Shown here: piece after piece, positions 16,175-25,186 of the stretch | How positions within the stretch are numbered: the stretch's first letter is position 1 | Layout of the letters: each line of letters starts with the position of its first letter | DNA from: Saccharicrinis sp963663905 | Lineage (GTDB): Bacteria > Bacteroidota > Bacteroidia > Bacteroidales > Marinilabiliaceae | Direction of reading: 5' to 3' | DNA: 64,000 nt | Assembly: GCA_963663905.2 (NCBI GenBank) | Contig: OY760657.1 | Span: 1,550,001-1,614,000, forward strand | Program-made: the position numbers and the translations under genes | Notes under the pieces: model-generated | Databases searched by the model: none | Told to the model about the DNA's origin: nothing | Seen by the model: only the letters and a program-made list of their open reading frames with translations

Positions 16175-17419
16175 ATGAGATTACTGTTAATTGTAGTGGG
16201 ATTTTTATTTTGTGTTTCTATTTACTCTAAGGAATATGTAATAACGGAATATGGAGTAAAAGCAGATAGTACAATATTAAATACCAAAATTATCCAAAGC
16301 GTTATTGATAAAGCTGCAGAAGAGGGCGGCGGAACTATTATTATTCCAAAAGGTGTTTTTTACTCCGGAGCTTTATTTTTTAGACAAAATACAAGTTTGA
16401 GAATTGAAGAAGGTGGAGTATTAAAAGGCTCTGATAATATTGAAAACTATCCTTTAATTCCTTCACGTATGGAAGGCAAAAGTCTGTATTATTATGCAGC
16501 CTTAGTAAATGCCTATAATGTAGATGGCTTTAGTATTACCGGAAAAGGCAAAATTGATGGTAATGGTTTAAAATATTGGAAACAGTTTTGGGCCTATAGA
16601 GATTCAATGAAAGTCTTAAAACAAACCGCCACAAACCTTGATGTACACCGTCCAAGATTAGTTTTTATTTGGGGATGTGATAATGTAACGATTAAAGGTG
16701 TTAAGCTACATAATGCAGGATTCTGGACTACTCATTTATATCAATGTAATAATGTATTAATAGAAGACTGTGACATTCGTACACCATACGAACCAGTTCC
16801 AGCTCCAAGTACAGATGGTGTTGATATTGATATGTGCAGGGATGTAATAGTAAGAGGTTGTTATATTTCTGTTAATGATGATGGTATTGCAATAAAAGGA
16901 GGAAAAGGACCTACTGCTCATAAATTGTATGAAAATGGAATTGTTGAAAATGTACTAATCGAGGATTGTACGTTTGGTTTTGTCCACGCAACATTAACGA
17001 TGGGAAGTGAGTGTATACATGCTAAAAATATAGTTTTACGTAATTGTAAGATAGATCATGACAGAACTTTGCTTAATTTAAAAATGAGGCCCGATACCTA
17101 CCAAACTTATGAAGATATTACAATTGAGAATATAACCGGAAAATGTAGATATCTGGTTACTTTACGCCCATGGAAACAATTCTTTAATATGGAAGGAACT
17201 GAAGAGCTACCCTATGCTGTAGTAAAAAATGTTACTATAAAGAATTCTCAACTTGAATGTGCAAGTTTAGGTATTATCAGAGGTAATGCTAATGATACTA
17301 TTCGTAATATTATTCTTGATAATCTGATAATTCAGGCTAAAGAAAGTAAATTGGATACAGATTATAAGGAGGTGAAATTGAATAATGTTAAAGTAAACGG
17401 TAAACCTTTTGAAAAATAA
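16175..17419 (+). CDS. GH28 glycoside hydrolase (exo-polygalacturonase type)
   Basis: A 414-residue exported enzyme. The signal is MRLLLIVVGFLFCVSIYS. The pectate-lyase-like beta-helix carries GH28 catalytic motifs: STDGVDIDMC, the Asp pair in NDDGIAIKGG, and TMGSE in place of the usual GHG-type turn. ITEYGVKADSTILNT and GGTIIIPKGVF are the typical N-terminal cap. It hydrolyses galacturonan-type or rhamnogalacturonan linkages in the periplasm or outside. It is the intact relative of the broken GH28 at 11151 and is preceded by a 12-bp inverted repeat. Confidence 0.88.
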   Translation: MRLLLIVVGFLFCVSIYSKEYVITEYGVKADSTILNTKIIQSVIDKAAEEGGGTIIIPKGVFYSGALFFRQNTSLRIEEGGVLKGSDNIENYPLIPSRMEGKSLYYYAALVNAYNVDGFSITGKGKIDGNGLKYWKQFWAYRDSMKVLKQTATNLDVHRPRLVFIWGCDNVTIKGVKLHNAGFWTTHLYQCNNVLIEDCDIRTPYEPVPAPSTDGVDIDMCRDVIVRGCYISVNDDGIAIKGGKGPTAHKLYENGIVENVLIEDCTFGFVHATLTMGSECIHAKNIVLRNCKIDHDRTLLNLKMRPDTYQTYEDITIENITGKCRYLVTLRPWKQFFNMEGTEELPYAVVKNVTIKNSQLECASLGIIRGNANDTIRNIILDNLIIQAKESKLDTDYKEVKLNNVKVNGKPFEK

Positions 17420-17442
17420 AGTTTTTCACTTGCAAAAAAAAT

Positions 17443-17481
17443 AAAGCTGTTATGTTTCAATTATTTAACACAACAGCTTTT
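17443..17481. terminator. Bidirectional terminator between GH28 and rpe
   Basis: The stem AAAGCTGTT (17443-17451) pairs with AACAGCTTT (17472-17480), flanked by an A-run on the left and T-run on the right. It can end transcripts of the convergent GH28 and rpe genes. Confidence 0.8.
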
Positions 17482-17489
17482 TATATTGT

Positions 17490-18170
17490 TTAAACAATAT
17501 TCATTGAAGGAGGTTCTGGTAAAAAGTGTTTTAATTCATAAACAGCCTCAATCGGATTTGGTGCGTTAAATACAGCACTACCTGCAACTAAAACATCTGC
17601 TCCTGCATTAATCAGTTGTTGTGCATTGGCAATAGTGACACCACCATCAACCTGAATTAATGCCCTGCTTGCTTTTCTTTCTATTAAATTTTTAAGGTCT
17701 GTAATCTTTTTATAGGTATTTTCAATGAATTTTTGTCCTCCAAATCCTGGATTTACCGACATCAGTAATACTAAATCTACTTCATTAATGATCTCTTCCA
17801 ATAGAAATACCGGAGTATGTGGGTTTAAAGTAACACCAGCCTGCATACCCTCCTTTTTTATTGCATCAATTGTTCTGTGTAAATGAGTACAGGCTTCATA
17901 ATGTACATTTAATAAATCAGCTCCTGCTGCTTTAAAATCAGAAATGAACTTATCAGGCTCAACAATCATTAAATGAACGTCAAAAGGTTTTTCTATATGA
18001 GGGCGTAATGATTTTAATACAGGTAAACCAAAAGAGATATTAGGTACAAATACACCATCCATAATGTCAAGATGCAACCAATCGGCCTCACTTTTATTTA
18101 TTATTTCAATTTGAGATTCCATTTTGGCAAAATCAGCTGCCAATAGAGAAGGTGCTATTAAATGTTTCAT
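17490..18170 (-). CDS. rpe: Ribulose-phosphate 3-epimerase
   Basis: A 226-residue TIM-barrel enzyme. Clear motifs are APSLLAADFAKME, the metal-binding WLHLDIMDGVFVPNISFG, VHLMIVEPD, LLMSVNPGFGGQKFI and VDGGVTIANAQQLINAGADVLVAGSAVF. It interconverts ribulose-5-phosphate and xylulose-5-phosphate in the cytosolic pentose phosphate pathway. The length is normal. It lies downstream of the sigma factor gene on the same strand, but a terminator at 18234-18271 separates them. Confidence 0.96.
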   Translation of the reverse strand: MKHLIAPSLLAADFAKMESQIEIINKSEADWLHLDIMDGVFVPNISFGLPVLKSLRPHIEKPFDVHLMIVEPDKFISDFKAAGADLLNVHYEACTHLHRTIDAIKKEGMQAGVTLNPHTPVFLLEEIINEVDLVLLMSVNPGFGGQKFIENTYKKITDLKNLIERKASRALIQVDGGVTIANAQQLINAGADVLVAGSAVFNAPNPIEAVYELKHFLPEPPSMNIV

Positions 18171-18233
18171 TCTTTAGGTTATATTTTCTTTTTATGTTAT
18201 AGTGAGCAAAAATACTAAGAAAGATTAATAAAA

Positions 18234-18271
18234 AAATAGGGAAACAGATTGAAAGCTCTATTTCCCTATTT
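18234..18271 (-). terminator. Terminator of the primary sigma factor gene
   Basis: The stem AAATAGGGAAA (18234-18244) pairs with TTTCCCTATTT (18261-18271). On the minus strand it is followed by a run of T and lies 22 bp after the sigma factor stop. Confidence 0.8.
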
Positions 18272-18292
18272 AAATACAAATAGTTTTTGTGT

Positions 18293-19156
18293 TTACCCTA
18301 AATATGATCTAAGAATTTTACTCCTATACGTATGTTTTAATCGTTTAATAGCTTTTTCTTTAATTTGTCTTACTCTTTCTCTTGTTAAGTTGAAAAGATT
18401 TCCAATTTCCTCAAGGGAATAAGGAGGTTCTCCTTTTAATCCATAATATAACCTGATGATGTCTGCTTCTCTTATTGATAAGGTGGATAATGATCTTTCA
18501 ATTTCTCTTTTTAATGAGTCGTTTAGTAATTCATTATCAGGACTGATAGAATCAGTGCTTAATATGGTGTCGTATAAGTTATTATCTTCATCTTTTCTTA
18601 GTGGGGCATCCATTGAAATATGCTTATTCATGGCTCGCAAAGACTCTTTTACTTCACTAGGAGCAAGATCTAATGTAGCTGCAATTTCTTCAGATGTTGG
18701 TTCTCTTTGAAATTCTTGTTCTAATATAGCAAAGGTGTTATTTACTTTGTTCATAGAACCGATTTTGTTTAATGGGAGACGCACAATGCGTGCTTGTTCA
18801 GCTAAGGCTTGTAAAATGGACTGTCTAATCCACCATACAGCATAAGAAATAAATTTAAAACCACGGGTTTCATCAAATCGTTGTGCTGCTTTTATTAAAC
18901 CAAGGTTACCTTCGTTAATTAAGTCCGGGAGACTTAAACCCTGGTTTTGATATTGTTTACTAACAGATACAACAAATCTTAAGTTGGCATTTATTAATAA
19001 TTCCAGAGCTTCCTGATCTCCGTCTTTTATCTTTTTTGCAAGTTTAACTTCTTCCTCTGCAGATAATAATTTTACCTTTCCTATTTCATGTAAATATTTA
19101 TCCAAAGACGGAGTTTCCCGGTTTGTTACTTGTTTTGTAATTTTGAGTTGTCTCAT
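18293..19156 (-). CDS. rpoD: Primary RNA polymerase sigma factor (RpoD/SigA type)
   Basis: A 287-residue sigma-70 factor of the short Bacteroidota form, lacking most of region 1.1. Region 1.2 reads PSLDKYLHEIGKVKLLS. Region 2 has LRFVVSVSKQYQNQGLSLPDLINEGNLGLIKAA in pieces and FISYAVWWIRQSI, region 3 follows VRLPLNKIG, and region 4 ends with LEEIGNLFNLTRERVRQIKEKA. It directs core polymerase to the TTG/TAnnTTTG promoters seen throughout the window. Start ATG 19156 is consistent with the family. Confidence 0.95.
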   Translation of the reverse strand: MRQLKITKQVTNRETPSLDKYLHEIGKVKLLSAEEEVKLAKKIKDGDQEALELLINANLRFVVSVSKQYQNQGLSLPDLINEGNLGLIKAAQRFDETRGFKFISYAVWWIRQSILQALAEQARIVRLPLNKIGSMNKVNNTFAILEQEFQREPTSEEIAATLDLAPSEVKESLRAMNKHISMDAPLRKDEDNNLYDTILSTDSISPDNELLNDSLKREIERSLSTLSIREADIIRLYYGLKGEPPYSLEEIGNLFNLTRERVRQIKEKAIKRLKHTYRSKILRSYLG

Positions 19157-19395
19157 CTTGAAATAGTTGGTTAGTTTTTAAGTAATTTTAAATATAACAA
19201 AAAATCATCTCTTATTGTTTTAATATCTGGAAAATATGAATTCCATTTACATGAAATACTTGTTTTATTAGATATATGTATGTTTCTATATGGTTAAATG
19301 TATTTCAATATAATAATATAAAGAAATAACTGGCAATGAATTAAATCTTAATTGCTAAATTATTTCCGCAATTGGTTAATAATTTAAAAATTATT

Positions 19396-19426
19396 TTGTG
19401 GATTAAATCAAATATTCTTAAGTTTG
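19396..19426 (+). promoter_or_regulatory. Promoter of rho
   Basis: TTG at 19396-19398 is separated by 20 bp from TAAGTTTG at 19419-19426, matching the Bacteroidota -33/-7 consensus. Transcription from about 19432 would give a leader of nearly 150 nt before the rho start. The remainder of the 19157-19395 spacer is AT-rich, with nothing else recognisable. Confidence 0.7.
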
Positions 19427-19519
19427 CATCAAATCTTCTGGACATCTTTCATTTTTAATGTTGGATCAACAGCCGTATCAGGACTAAAAATCAATTTATA
19501 ACAAATTATAATATTATCA

Positions 19520-19540
19520 TGAAGATTTTAACAATCTTCA
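19520..19540 (+). promoter_or_regulatory. Hairpin in the rho leader
   Basis: TGAAGATT (19520-19527) pairs perfectly with AATCTTCA (19533-19540) around a 5-nt loop, about 40 nt before the rho start codon. It has no T-run after it, so it is not a simple terminator. A role in rho autoregulation is possible but unproven. Confidence 0.45.
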
Positions 19541-19578
19541 AATAATTAATTCCCCGAGAGAATTTATTGGTAAAAAAT

Positions 19579-21276
19579 ATGTACGATATTCTTGAATTGA
19601 ATAAAAAACTCTTAGCTGAACTAAAAGATATTGCGAAGGAGTTGAGGATTAAGCGAATAGATTCGTTTAAAAAACAGGATTTGATTTATAAAATTCTGGA
19701 TGAACAAGCTATTGCCGCTTCAGAAAAAAAGAAAACAGATAAACCTTCAGAGAAAAAGCCTGCAAAACGTGTAAGAACGACTACTAAGGTTCAAAAAGTG
19801 ACTCCTGTAAACAGGGAGGAAAATGTTGAAAATAAAACAGAAGCAGTTGTTGATGTACAGGAAAAGACAGAAACTATTGCTGAAAAATTAGAAGCTCAAA
19901 GAATTAAAGCAGAAGAAGCTGCTAAGAAAGAAGAGCAACAAGCGGCAGAAGCTAAAGAAGCCGAAGTAAAAGAAGTAAAAGAGCCTTCTAAAAAGAAATC
20001 TGATGATCGTGAAAGATCAAAAGAAGGACATGATAATAAGCGTCAGCGTCAGGGAGAGGATAATACAGGGAAAAGACGCCAATTCGATAATAGAGGTAAG
20101 GATAATAATCAACAACAAAGACGTCAGGACAAGCAATATGATAAATCCTTTGATTTTGATGGAATAATATCTGCATCCGGGGTTTTAGAAATAATGCAGG
20201 ATGGATATGGTTTTTTAAGATCTTCTGATTATAACTATTTAAATTCACCTGATGATATTTATGTATCTCAATCTCAAATTAAATTATTTGGACTTAAAAC
20301 AGGAGATACAGTTTTAGGAAGTATTCGTCCGCCTAAAGAAGGAGAGAAATATTTTCCATTAATCAAGGTTGAAGAAATTAATGGTCGTAGTCCACAGATT
20401 GTTCGTGACCGTGTTCCATTTGATCACTTAACTCCAATCTTCCCTAATGAAAAATTCAAAATTACTGGAAGTGGACATGATAGTTTGTCAACCAGAATCG
20501 TTGACATGTTTGCCCCTATTGGTAAAGGTCAACGTGGATTAATTGTAGCACAACCCAAAACAGGTAAAACTGTATTGCTTAAAGAAGTTGCAAATGCGAT
20601 TGCTGCAAACCACCCTGAAGTTTACATGATTATTTTATTGGTTGATGAGCGTCCGGAAGAGGTAACAGATATGGCACGTAGTGTGAATGCTGAAGTTATA
20701 TCTTCTACTTTTGATGAACCAGCAGAACGTCATGTGAAAGTGGCTAATATTGTTTTGGAGAAAGCAAAAAGAATGGTTGAATGTGGACACGATGTTGTAG
20801 TATTGTTAGATTCTATTACTCGTTTAGCTCGTGCCTATAATACTGTTTCTCCTGCATCGGGTAAAGTATTATCAGGTGGTGTAGACGCTAATGCATTGCA
20901 TAAACCAAAACGTTTCTTTGGTGCTGCTCGTAATATAGAAGATGGTGGTTCATTGACTATTTTAGCTACAGCCTTGACAGAAACTGGTTCAAAAATGGAT
21001 GAAGTTATTTTTGAAGAATTTAAAGGTACTGGTAATATGGAACTTCAATTGGATAGAAGATTATCTAATAAACGTATTTATCCTGCTGTTGATGTTACAT
21101 TGTCAAGTACTCGTAGAGAAGATTTATTACTAGAAAAAGAAAGCTTAAACAGAATTTGGATATTAAGAAACTACTTGGCTGATATGAATCCAATGGAAGC
21201 TATGGATTTCTTACTTGACAGAATGAGAAAAACAAGAAGTAACGAAGAGTTTCTTGTTTCAATGAATGATGGTTAG
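19579..21276 (+). CDS. rho: Transcription termination factor Rho
   Basis: About 565 residues from ATG 19579 (MYDILELNKK); a TTG 12 bp upstream is also open but unlikely. The N-terminal Rho_N domain is followed by a long Lys/Glu-rich then Arg/Gln/Asp-rich insertion (about residues 50-195), typical of Bacteroidota Rho. The RNA-binding cold-shock-like domain has GVLEIMQDGYGFLRSSDYNY. The ATPase core has Walker A AQPKTGKTVLLKE, Walker B VVVLLDSITRLARAYN and the R-loop region GGVDANALHKPKRFFGAARN. It is a hexameric RNA helicase that ends transcripts, and it is monocistronic between a promoter and a terminator. Confidence 0.97.
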   Translation: MYDILELNKKLLAELKDIAKELRIKRIDSFKKQDLIYKILDEQAIAASEKKKTDKPSEKKPAKRVRTTTKVQKVTPVNREENVENKTEAVVDVQEKTETIAEKLEAQRIKAEEAAKKEEQQAAEAKEAEVKEVKEPSKKKSDDRERSKEGHDNKRQRQGEDNTGKRRQFDNRGKDNNQQQRRQDKQYDKSFDFDGIISASGVLEIMQDGYGFLRSSDYNYLNSPDDIYVSQSQIKLFGLKTGDTVLGSIRPPKEGEKYFPLIKVEEINGRSPQIVRDRVPFDHLTPIFPNEKFKITGSGHDSLSTRIVDMFAPIGKGQRGLIVAQPKTGKTVLLKEVANAIAANHPEVYMIILLVDERPEEVTDMARSVNAEVISSTFDEPAERHVKVANIVLEKAKRMVECGHDVVVLLDSITRLARAYNTVSPASGKVLSGGVDANALHKPKRFFGAARNIEDGGSLTILATALTETGSKMDEVIFEEFKGTGNMELQLDRRLSNKRIYPAVDVTLSSTRREDLLLEKESLNRIWILRNYLADMNPMEAMDFLLDRMRKTRSNEEFLVSMNDG

Positions 21277-21303
21277 TATATTATATCAATAAAATATTTT
21301 ATC

Positions 21304-21339
21304 AAGGGATTACTATATGATTTTAGTAATCCCTTTTTT
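21304..21339 (+). terminator. Rho-independent terminator after rho
   Basis: AAGGGATTACT (21304-21314) pairs with AGTAATCCCTT (21325-21335), followed by a T-run to 21339. Confidence 0.88.
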
Positions 21340-21393
21340 GTTATGTATATCAGTAACTGTAATTAAGTGATTTTAATTAAACTGATTTATTAA

Positions 21394-21438
21394 AGAGATT
21401 GTCTGCTTAAATATATTATTACACTATAGACAATCTCT
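21394..21438 (-). terminator. Candidate terminator for the secreted-protein operon (minus strand)
   Basis: AGAGATTGTCT (21394-21404) and AGACAATCTCT (21428-21438) form a perfect 11-bp stem with a 23-nt loop, just past the stop of the minus-strand gene. The following T tract on that strand is weak. Confidence 0.55.
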
Positions 21439-21450
21439 CTAATCATTTAT

Positions 21451-23517
21451 TTAGTTTTTCTCAGGAGTAGTTAAAATTTTATATTGCTTTAATCTTTCAA
21501 CTTGCTCCAAATTAGTTTCATCTAAAACTTCAAACTGAGGTTTTTTGTTACTATAATATTCGTTTTTTGAGATGATTTTGTAATAATCTTCTATTTGATC
21601 TTTAAAAAAGATGTCGTATCTATAATTTATTTTATATGCTGTCCAAAAATCTGTTGTAATTACAGAATCAGAAGTTTTACGATAACGAACTACATCTGTG
21701 TAGTCTGTAATTCTGTATTTGGCGTCAATTATTAATTTTGCTTTACATTCAGGACCGTTTTTCTTTATTAAAACATTTAAATCTATATGATCCAGATTTG
21801 GATTTATTGATGAATCATCTTTTGCCAATGTAACTTTTTTGTAAATTGTACTTCCTTTTGCTGAGATTGTTCTGATATCTTCATAAACAGGAGCATCTCC
21901 AATAACTGTATTTGGAATAAATGGTTGTTTTGTTGTTGGATCAATTAAATACCATTCATTAAATCCTCCGGTTTCCTCTTTTTCCCATATTTGTACTACA
22001 GTGCCATTGTCTGTTTTTCTGTTGGTAAGACACATTAAATACCCATTGTAATTGTAAATTCTAAACTTTCCTCCGCCAATATGTTCGAATCTAAACATCT
22101 GTGATGTGCCATTGTGTTTTTCCCACAAGTGTAGGTCGTTTCCTAATTTCTGAAGATTGAAACTTCCCCCTACGTGATCTATAACAACAGGATTTGTTCC
22201 TGGTAATTCTGATTGGATATAGTAATAACCTTCATAATTTTTGGATGCAACTATTTTAAAAACTCGATCAGCTCCTGGTGTTAAACTGTATACTTTTAAC
22301 TTTAATCCGTTTTCGGTCTGCTTAGGATCTCCTGGAACATCGATGTATCCTTTGTTTTCTGTAAAATCTTTAGCTGACTTAATATAAAATGACTTATCGG
22401 GAAACTCATAAAAAGGCTTTGATTTTAATTGTTGTTGTTTTACGTCGATCCATGCACTGCCATTAATTGTTGGAGAAATATTGTCAATTGCATTTTGAAC
22501 CAGTTCTGTTGTTCCCGGAAATTCATATACTTTATCTACTATAGCAGAAACTTCTTTGGGAGCTCCTATAATATCTAATCCTTTATTTATAGCAGTATGT
22601 GTTACTTCGTTGCCATCCATAATGAATACAGTTGTAGATATTGCATTTTCAGCATAGGTTCCATCGCCTAAAATACCAGCTGCATCTCCCCCTAATGATA
22701 TACTTTCTTTTATGTTATCTAATTTTTCTTGCTCTTTGTCGATATTGTCAACTACTTTATATTTATTGTTCTTATTCATTTTTTTAACACCTTTATTGGA
22801 TATGCCTCCTATAATATCTTTATAGTCAGGTAATGCTTCTGCACTGCTTTTAATTGCATTTTGCATTTTTGAATATAAAGTAGGGGATTGGCATGTAAGG
22901 TTTATGCTATAAGAAAGTAATTTCTGTTCGCGATATTCATCTTTACTATCACCTGGGATGGAGAGTCTCATCATATCAACACCAGTAATAAAGTCGCGGG
23001 TACATATTTGTTCGTTTTCAATAGATGTAGAAAACATAACTTTTTCTTTAAAAGGTTCCAGTGTGTAATTTTCACCTATTTTCTTATTGACATATCCACT
23101 AGCGTAATTTGTGTCAGGTATGCATACATATACAATATCAGCTATACTAGAGTGAGTGTTTGATTTTGTATGATTTACAATGTTCATCGTGAAATCGACG
23201 TTACTACCACCATAAAATACCTCATATATGGCATTACATGGGGCGATAATCGTTTTGTTTAAGATTTGTTTATCTTCATAATCCAATACAATCAGGTTAC
23301 CTGGATGTTGTTTTATCCAAACATTTAATCCTCTCCTTTTATGATCTACCTGTAGGTTTATGTCGATGATATCACCTTGTGAAACTGTAAATGTCTTTAA
23401 TAAGGATGTGTTTTTATCAGATGAGAAATTTCCTTGAACAACTGTAATGTCTTCAGCTGTAGCATTTGTTTTAAATATGAAACAAAATAATATTAAGATT
23501 ATATATAAATTCTTCAT
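21451..23517 (-). CDS. Secreted protein with a ricin-type beta-trefoil domain
   Basis: A 688-residue exported protein with signal MKNLYIILILFCFIFKTNATA. Residues about 25-115 look like a small beta-sandwich similar to the start of the upstream gene product. A middle region is followed (about residues 375-530) by a ricin-type carbohydrate-binding module with repeats such as YYYIQSELPGTNPVV, NDLHLWEKHNGTSQMFRFEHIG and VVQIWEKEETGGFNEWYLID. The C-terminal 150 residues are unassigned. It starts 2 bp after the upstream gene, so the two are one operon. The ricin module resembles that of the protein at 62306. The function is unknown; glycan binding at the cell surface is inferred. Confidence 0.7.
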   Translation of the reverse strand: MKNLYIILILFCFIFKTNATAEDITVVQGNFSSDKNTSLLKTFTVSQGDIIDINLQVDHKRRGLNVWIKQHPGNLIVLDYEDKQILNKTIIAPCNAIYEVFYGGSNVDFTMNIVNHTKSNTHSSIADIVYVCIPDTNYASGYVNKKIGENYTLEPFKEKVMFSTSIENEQICTRDFITGVDMMRLSIPGDSKDEYREQKLLSYSINLTCQSPTLYSKMQNAIKSSAEALPDYKDIIGGISNKGVKKMNKNNKYKVVDNIDKEQEKLDNIKESISLGGDAAGILGDGTYAENAISTTVFIMDGNEVTHTAINKGLDIIGAPKEVSAIVDKVYEFPGTTELVQNAIDNISPTINGSAWIDVKQQQLKSKPFYEFPDKSFYIKSAKDFTENKGYIDVPGDPKQTENGLKLKVYSLTPGADRVFKIVASKNYEGYYYIQSELPGTNPVVIDHVGGSFNLQKLGNDLHLWEKHNGTSQMFRFEHIGGGKFRIYNYNGYLMCLTNRKTDNGTVVQIWEKEETGGFNEWYLIDPTTKQPFIPNTVIGDAPVYEDIRTISAKGSTIYKKVTLAKDDSSINPNLDHIDLNVLIKKNGPECKAKLIIDAKYRITDYTDVVRYRKTSDSVITTDFWTAYKINYRYDIFFKDQIEDYYKIISKNEYYSNKKPQFEVLDETNLEQVERLKQYKILTTPEKN

Positions 23518-23519
23518 TG

Positions 23520-24773
23520 TTATTTAATGGATTCTAATGTTGAGGTTTTGGTATACTTGATTTTAGTTTTAGTTATTTTTTGTAGAAGGACTTCGTAATA
23601 TTTTTGTTCAGCGTTTAAGGTGTAGTAGGTAGGTTTGTAATAAATTGCATAAGCGTTTAATTTTAGGTTTTTGGCTTGTGCAATATCTGGATTTCCAAAA
23701 AGTAAGTATTTGGCCGAAGGAGGTAGTGCTTCAGTAACAGATAGATTGGTTACTAAACCTTTTTCGTTAAAAGACATATCACCTTCGTTATACTCTTTAA
23801 CTTTTGTGCCTTTAACGCTTTTTTCAGCACTACTACTAAAGTGTCCTGCGAAATCACCAATAACATCTTTTGCTTTGTTTGTAGCTTCTCTTCCTGAATT
23901 ATAAAGAGAATAGATTTCCTGAGCTACTTTTAGGTCTGATTCACGGTTGGACATAAAATATTGTATGGGTTCACTTCCTGGTTGGGGACCAATTAATCCC
24001 ATTGCTCCATGTGCCGCAAAAGAAGCTGCAGGACTCATTACCATAGAAGCAGCTGAAACACCTATATCTGCTAGGGCCCAATGTTTTGCTCCACCTATGG
24101 TTGAGCTTACATTGTAATGATATCCTTTGAGTTTTGCATTTTGTGGAATTAATGCTTTATTAAGGCTAAGTGGTTTAATTTTAGCTTGTGAATTATGTAT
24201 ACCACCCTGACCTAAAATTTGGTCGTTATAATCAAATACATCAACTTTTTGATACATGTATTTATTAAATAACCTTATGTCTTTATAAGAAGTGGTTGGT
24301 TCTTTATATCCAATAACCGTGTCAACTTCATATATTACTGCATCTTTTGAGTATGTGTTGTTTTGTGTCCAGGCAGGATTATAAAATTCCTCATTACCAG
24401 ATACTCTGATAATATCTAATGTTATCTTTTTCTTACCTCCCTTTCCCTTGATTGTTAATGTATAGACACTTTCATCAGGTACTTTAATGATTTCATTAAT
24501 GGATGAAATGTTATTTTTATGCCATATAACAGATTTGCTGTTAATGTTTGTAAGTAAAACTCCATCTATTTCTTTGTCTTTTTCAATTGAAATTGTGATA
24601 TTAATTTCATCACCTTTGTCTAAGGCAAAACTATATGTTTTACCTGTTTTGTTGATTTCTTTTTCTCCCTGAAAAATAACATGCTTTGAAAATGTGTTCT
24701 GTGAATAAGTTATTTTATTCAAAGAAATACAGCATAATATAAAGCACAAAATCTTATAAGAATGTTTTGTCAT
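23520..24773 (-). CDS. Secreted protein of unknown function, partner of the ricin-domain protein
   Basis: A 417-residue protein starting at ATG 24773, immediately before its signal peptide (MTKHSYKILCFILCCISL, cleavage near TYSQ). Residues about 25-120 (IFQGEKEINKTGKTYSFALDKGDE...) parallel the N-terminal region of the next gene product in order and character: a QG-containing strand, a GDxI/NI segment, then YTL or YEV. The middle has a small-residue, Ala/Gly-rich hydrophobic stretch (SAASMVMSPAASFAAHGAMG). I recognise no catalytic motif. The 2-bp spacing to the downstream gene suggests translational coupling and a shared extracytoplasmic role. Confidence 0.6.
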   Translation of the reverse strand: MTKHSYKILCFILCCISLNKITYSQNTFSKHVIFQGEKEINKTGKTYSFALDKGDEINITISIEKDKEIDGVLLTNINSKSVIWHKNNISSINEIIKVPDESVYTLTIKGKGGKKKITLDIIRVSGNEEFYNPAWTQNNTYSKDAVIYEVDTVIGYKEPTTSYKDIRLFNKYMYQKVDVFDYNDQILGQGGIHNSQAKIKPLSLNKALIPQNAKLKGYHYNVSSTIGGAKHWALADIGVSAASMVMSPAASFAAHGAMGLIGPQPGSEPIQYFMSNRESDLKVAQEIYSLYNSGREATNKAKDVIGDFAGHFSSSAEKSVKGTKVKEYNEGDMSFNEKGLVTNLSVTEALPPSAKYLLFGNPDIAQAKNLKLNAYAIYYKPTYYTLNAEQKYYEVLLQKITKTKIKYTKTSTLESIK

Positions 24774-25129
24774 GGTTAATGTTTTTTTCTTCGTGATAAG
24801 TGTACGGTGGAGCAAAGAAAATTTATTCTTTTTTTAAAATTGAAATATTTTAGTGAATAAATAATTTTTTTTGATAAATGAAGATGTTGTGTTGATTTAG
24901 ATTTTTCGGTTAGAATAGGGGCTTGTTAAAAATAGTAGAGGTGTAGATCTTTAGTTGTTCATTAATGGTATTCAACATTGCAATATAAATTTTAAGCATA
25001 TAATATTTATGTAATTTTGTACTAGTCATATTTCAATAAATTGATTTAACTGTTAATTCTATTTTCTATTTAGATGTTATTTTTACTAAGTATAAATTAC
25101 ATCTTTATTAAAAAATTGTAATCTCTACA
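24774..25129. other. AT-rich divergent intergenic region
   Basis: This spacer separates the minus-strand secreted-protein operon from the plus-strand ATPase gene. It contains a 10-bp direct repeat ACATTGCAAT at 24975-24984, repeated at 25127-25136 next to the ATPase promoter. I saw no RNA gene or coding sequence. No clear promoter for the minus-strand operon was found. Confidence 0.4.
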
Positions 25130-25161
25130 TTGCAATTATTTTAATTCTAATTGTACATTTG
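25130..25161 (+). promoter_or_regulatory. Promoter of the DUF4143-type ATPase gene
   Basis: TTG at 25130-25132 and TACATTTG at 25154-25161 are spaced by 21 bp. The presence of this -7 element argues against translation starting at the in-frame TTG at 25151. Confidence 0.6.
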
Positions 25162-25186
25162 TCCATCATTAATTGAAGACGATAAC

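Noticed and set aside
24975..25136. Direct repeat ACATTGCAAT as an attachment site or element boundary
   Set aside because: Only 10 bp, AT-rich, 152 bp apart, with no integrase or element between the copies.
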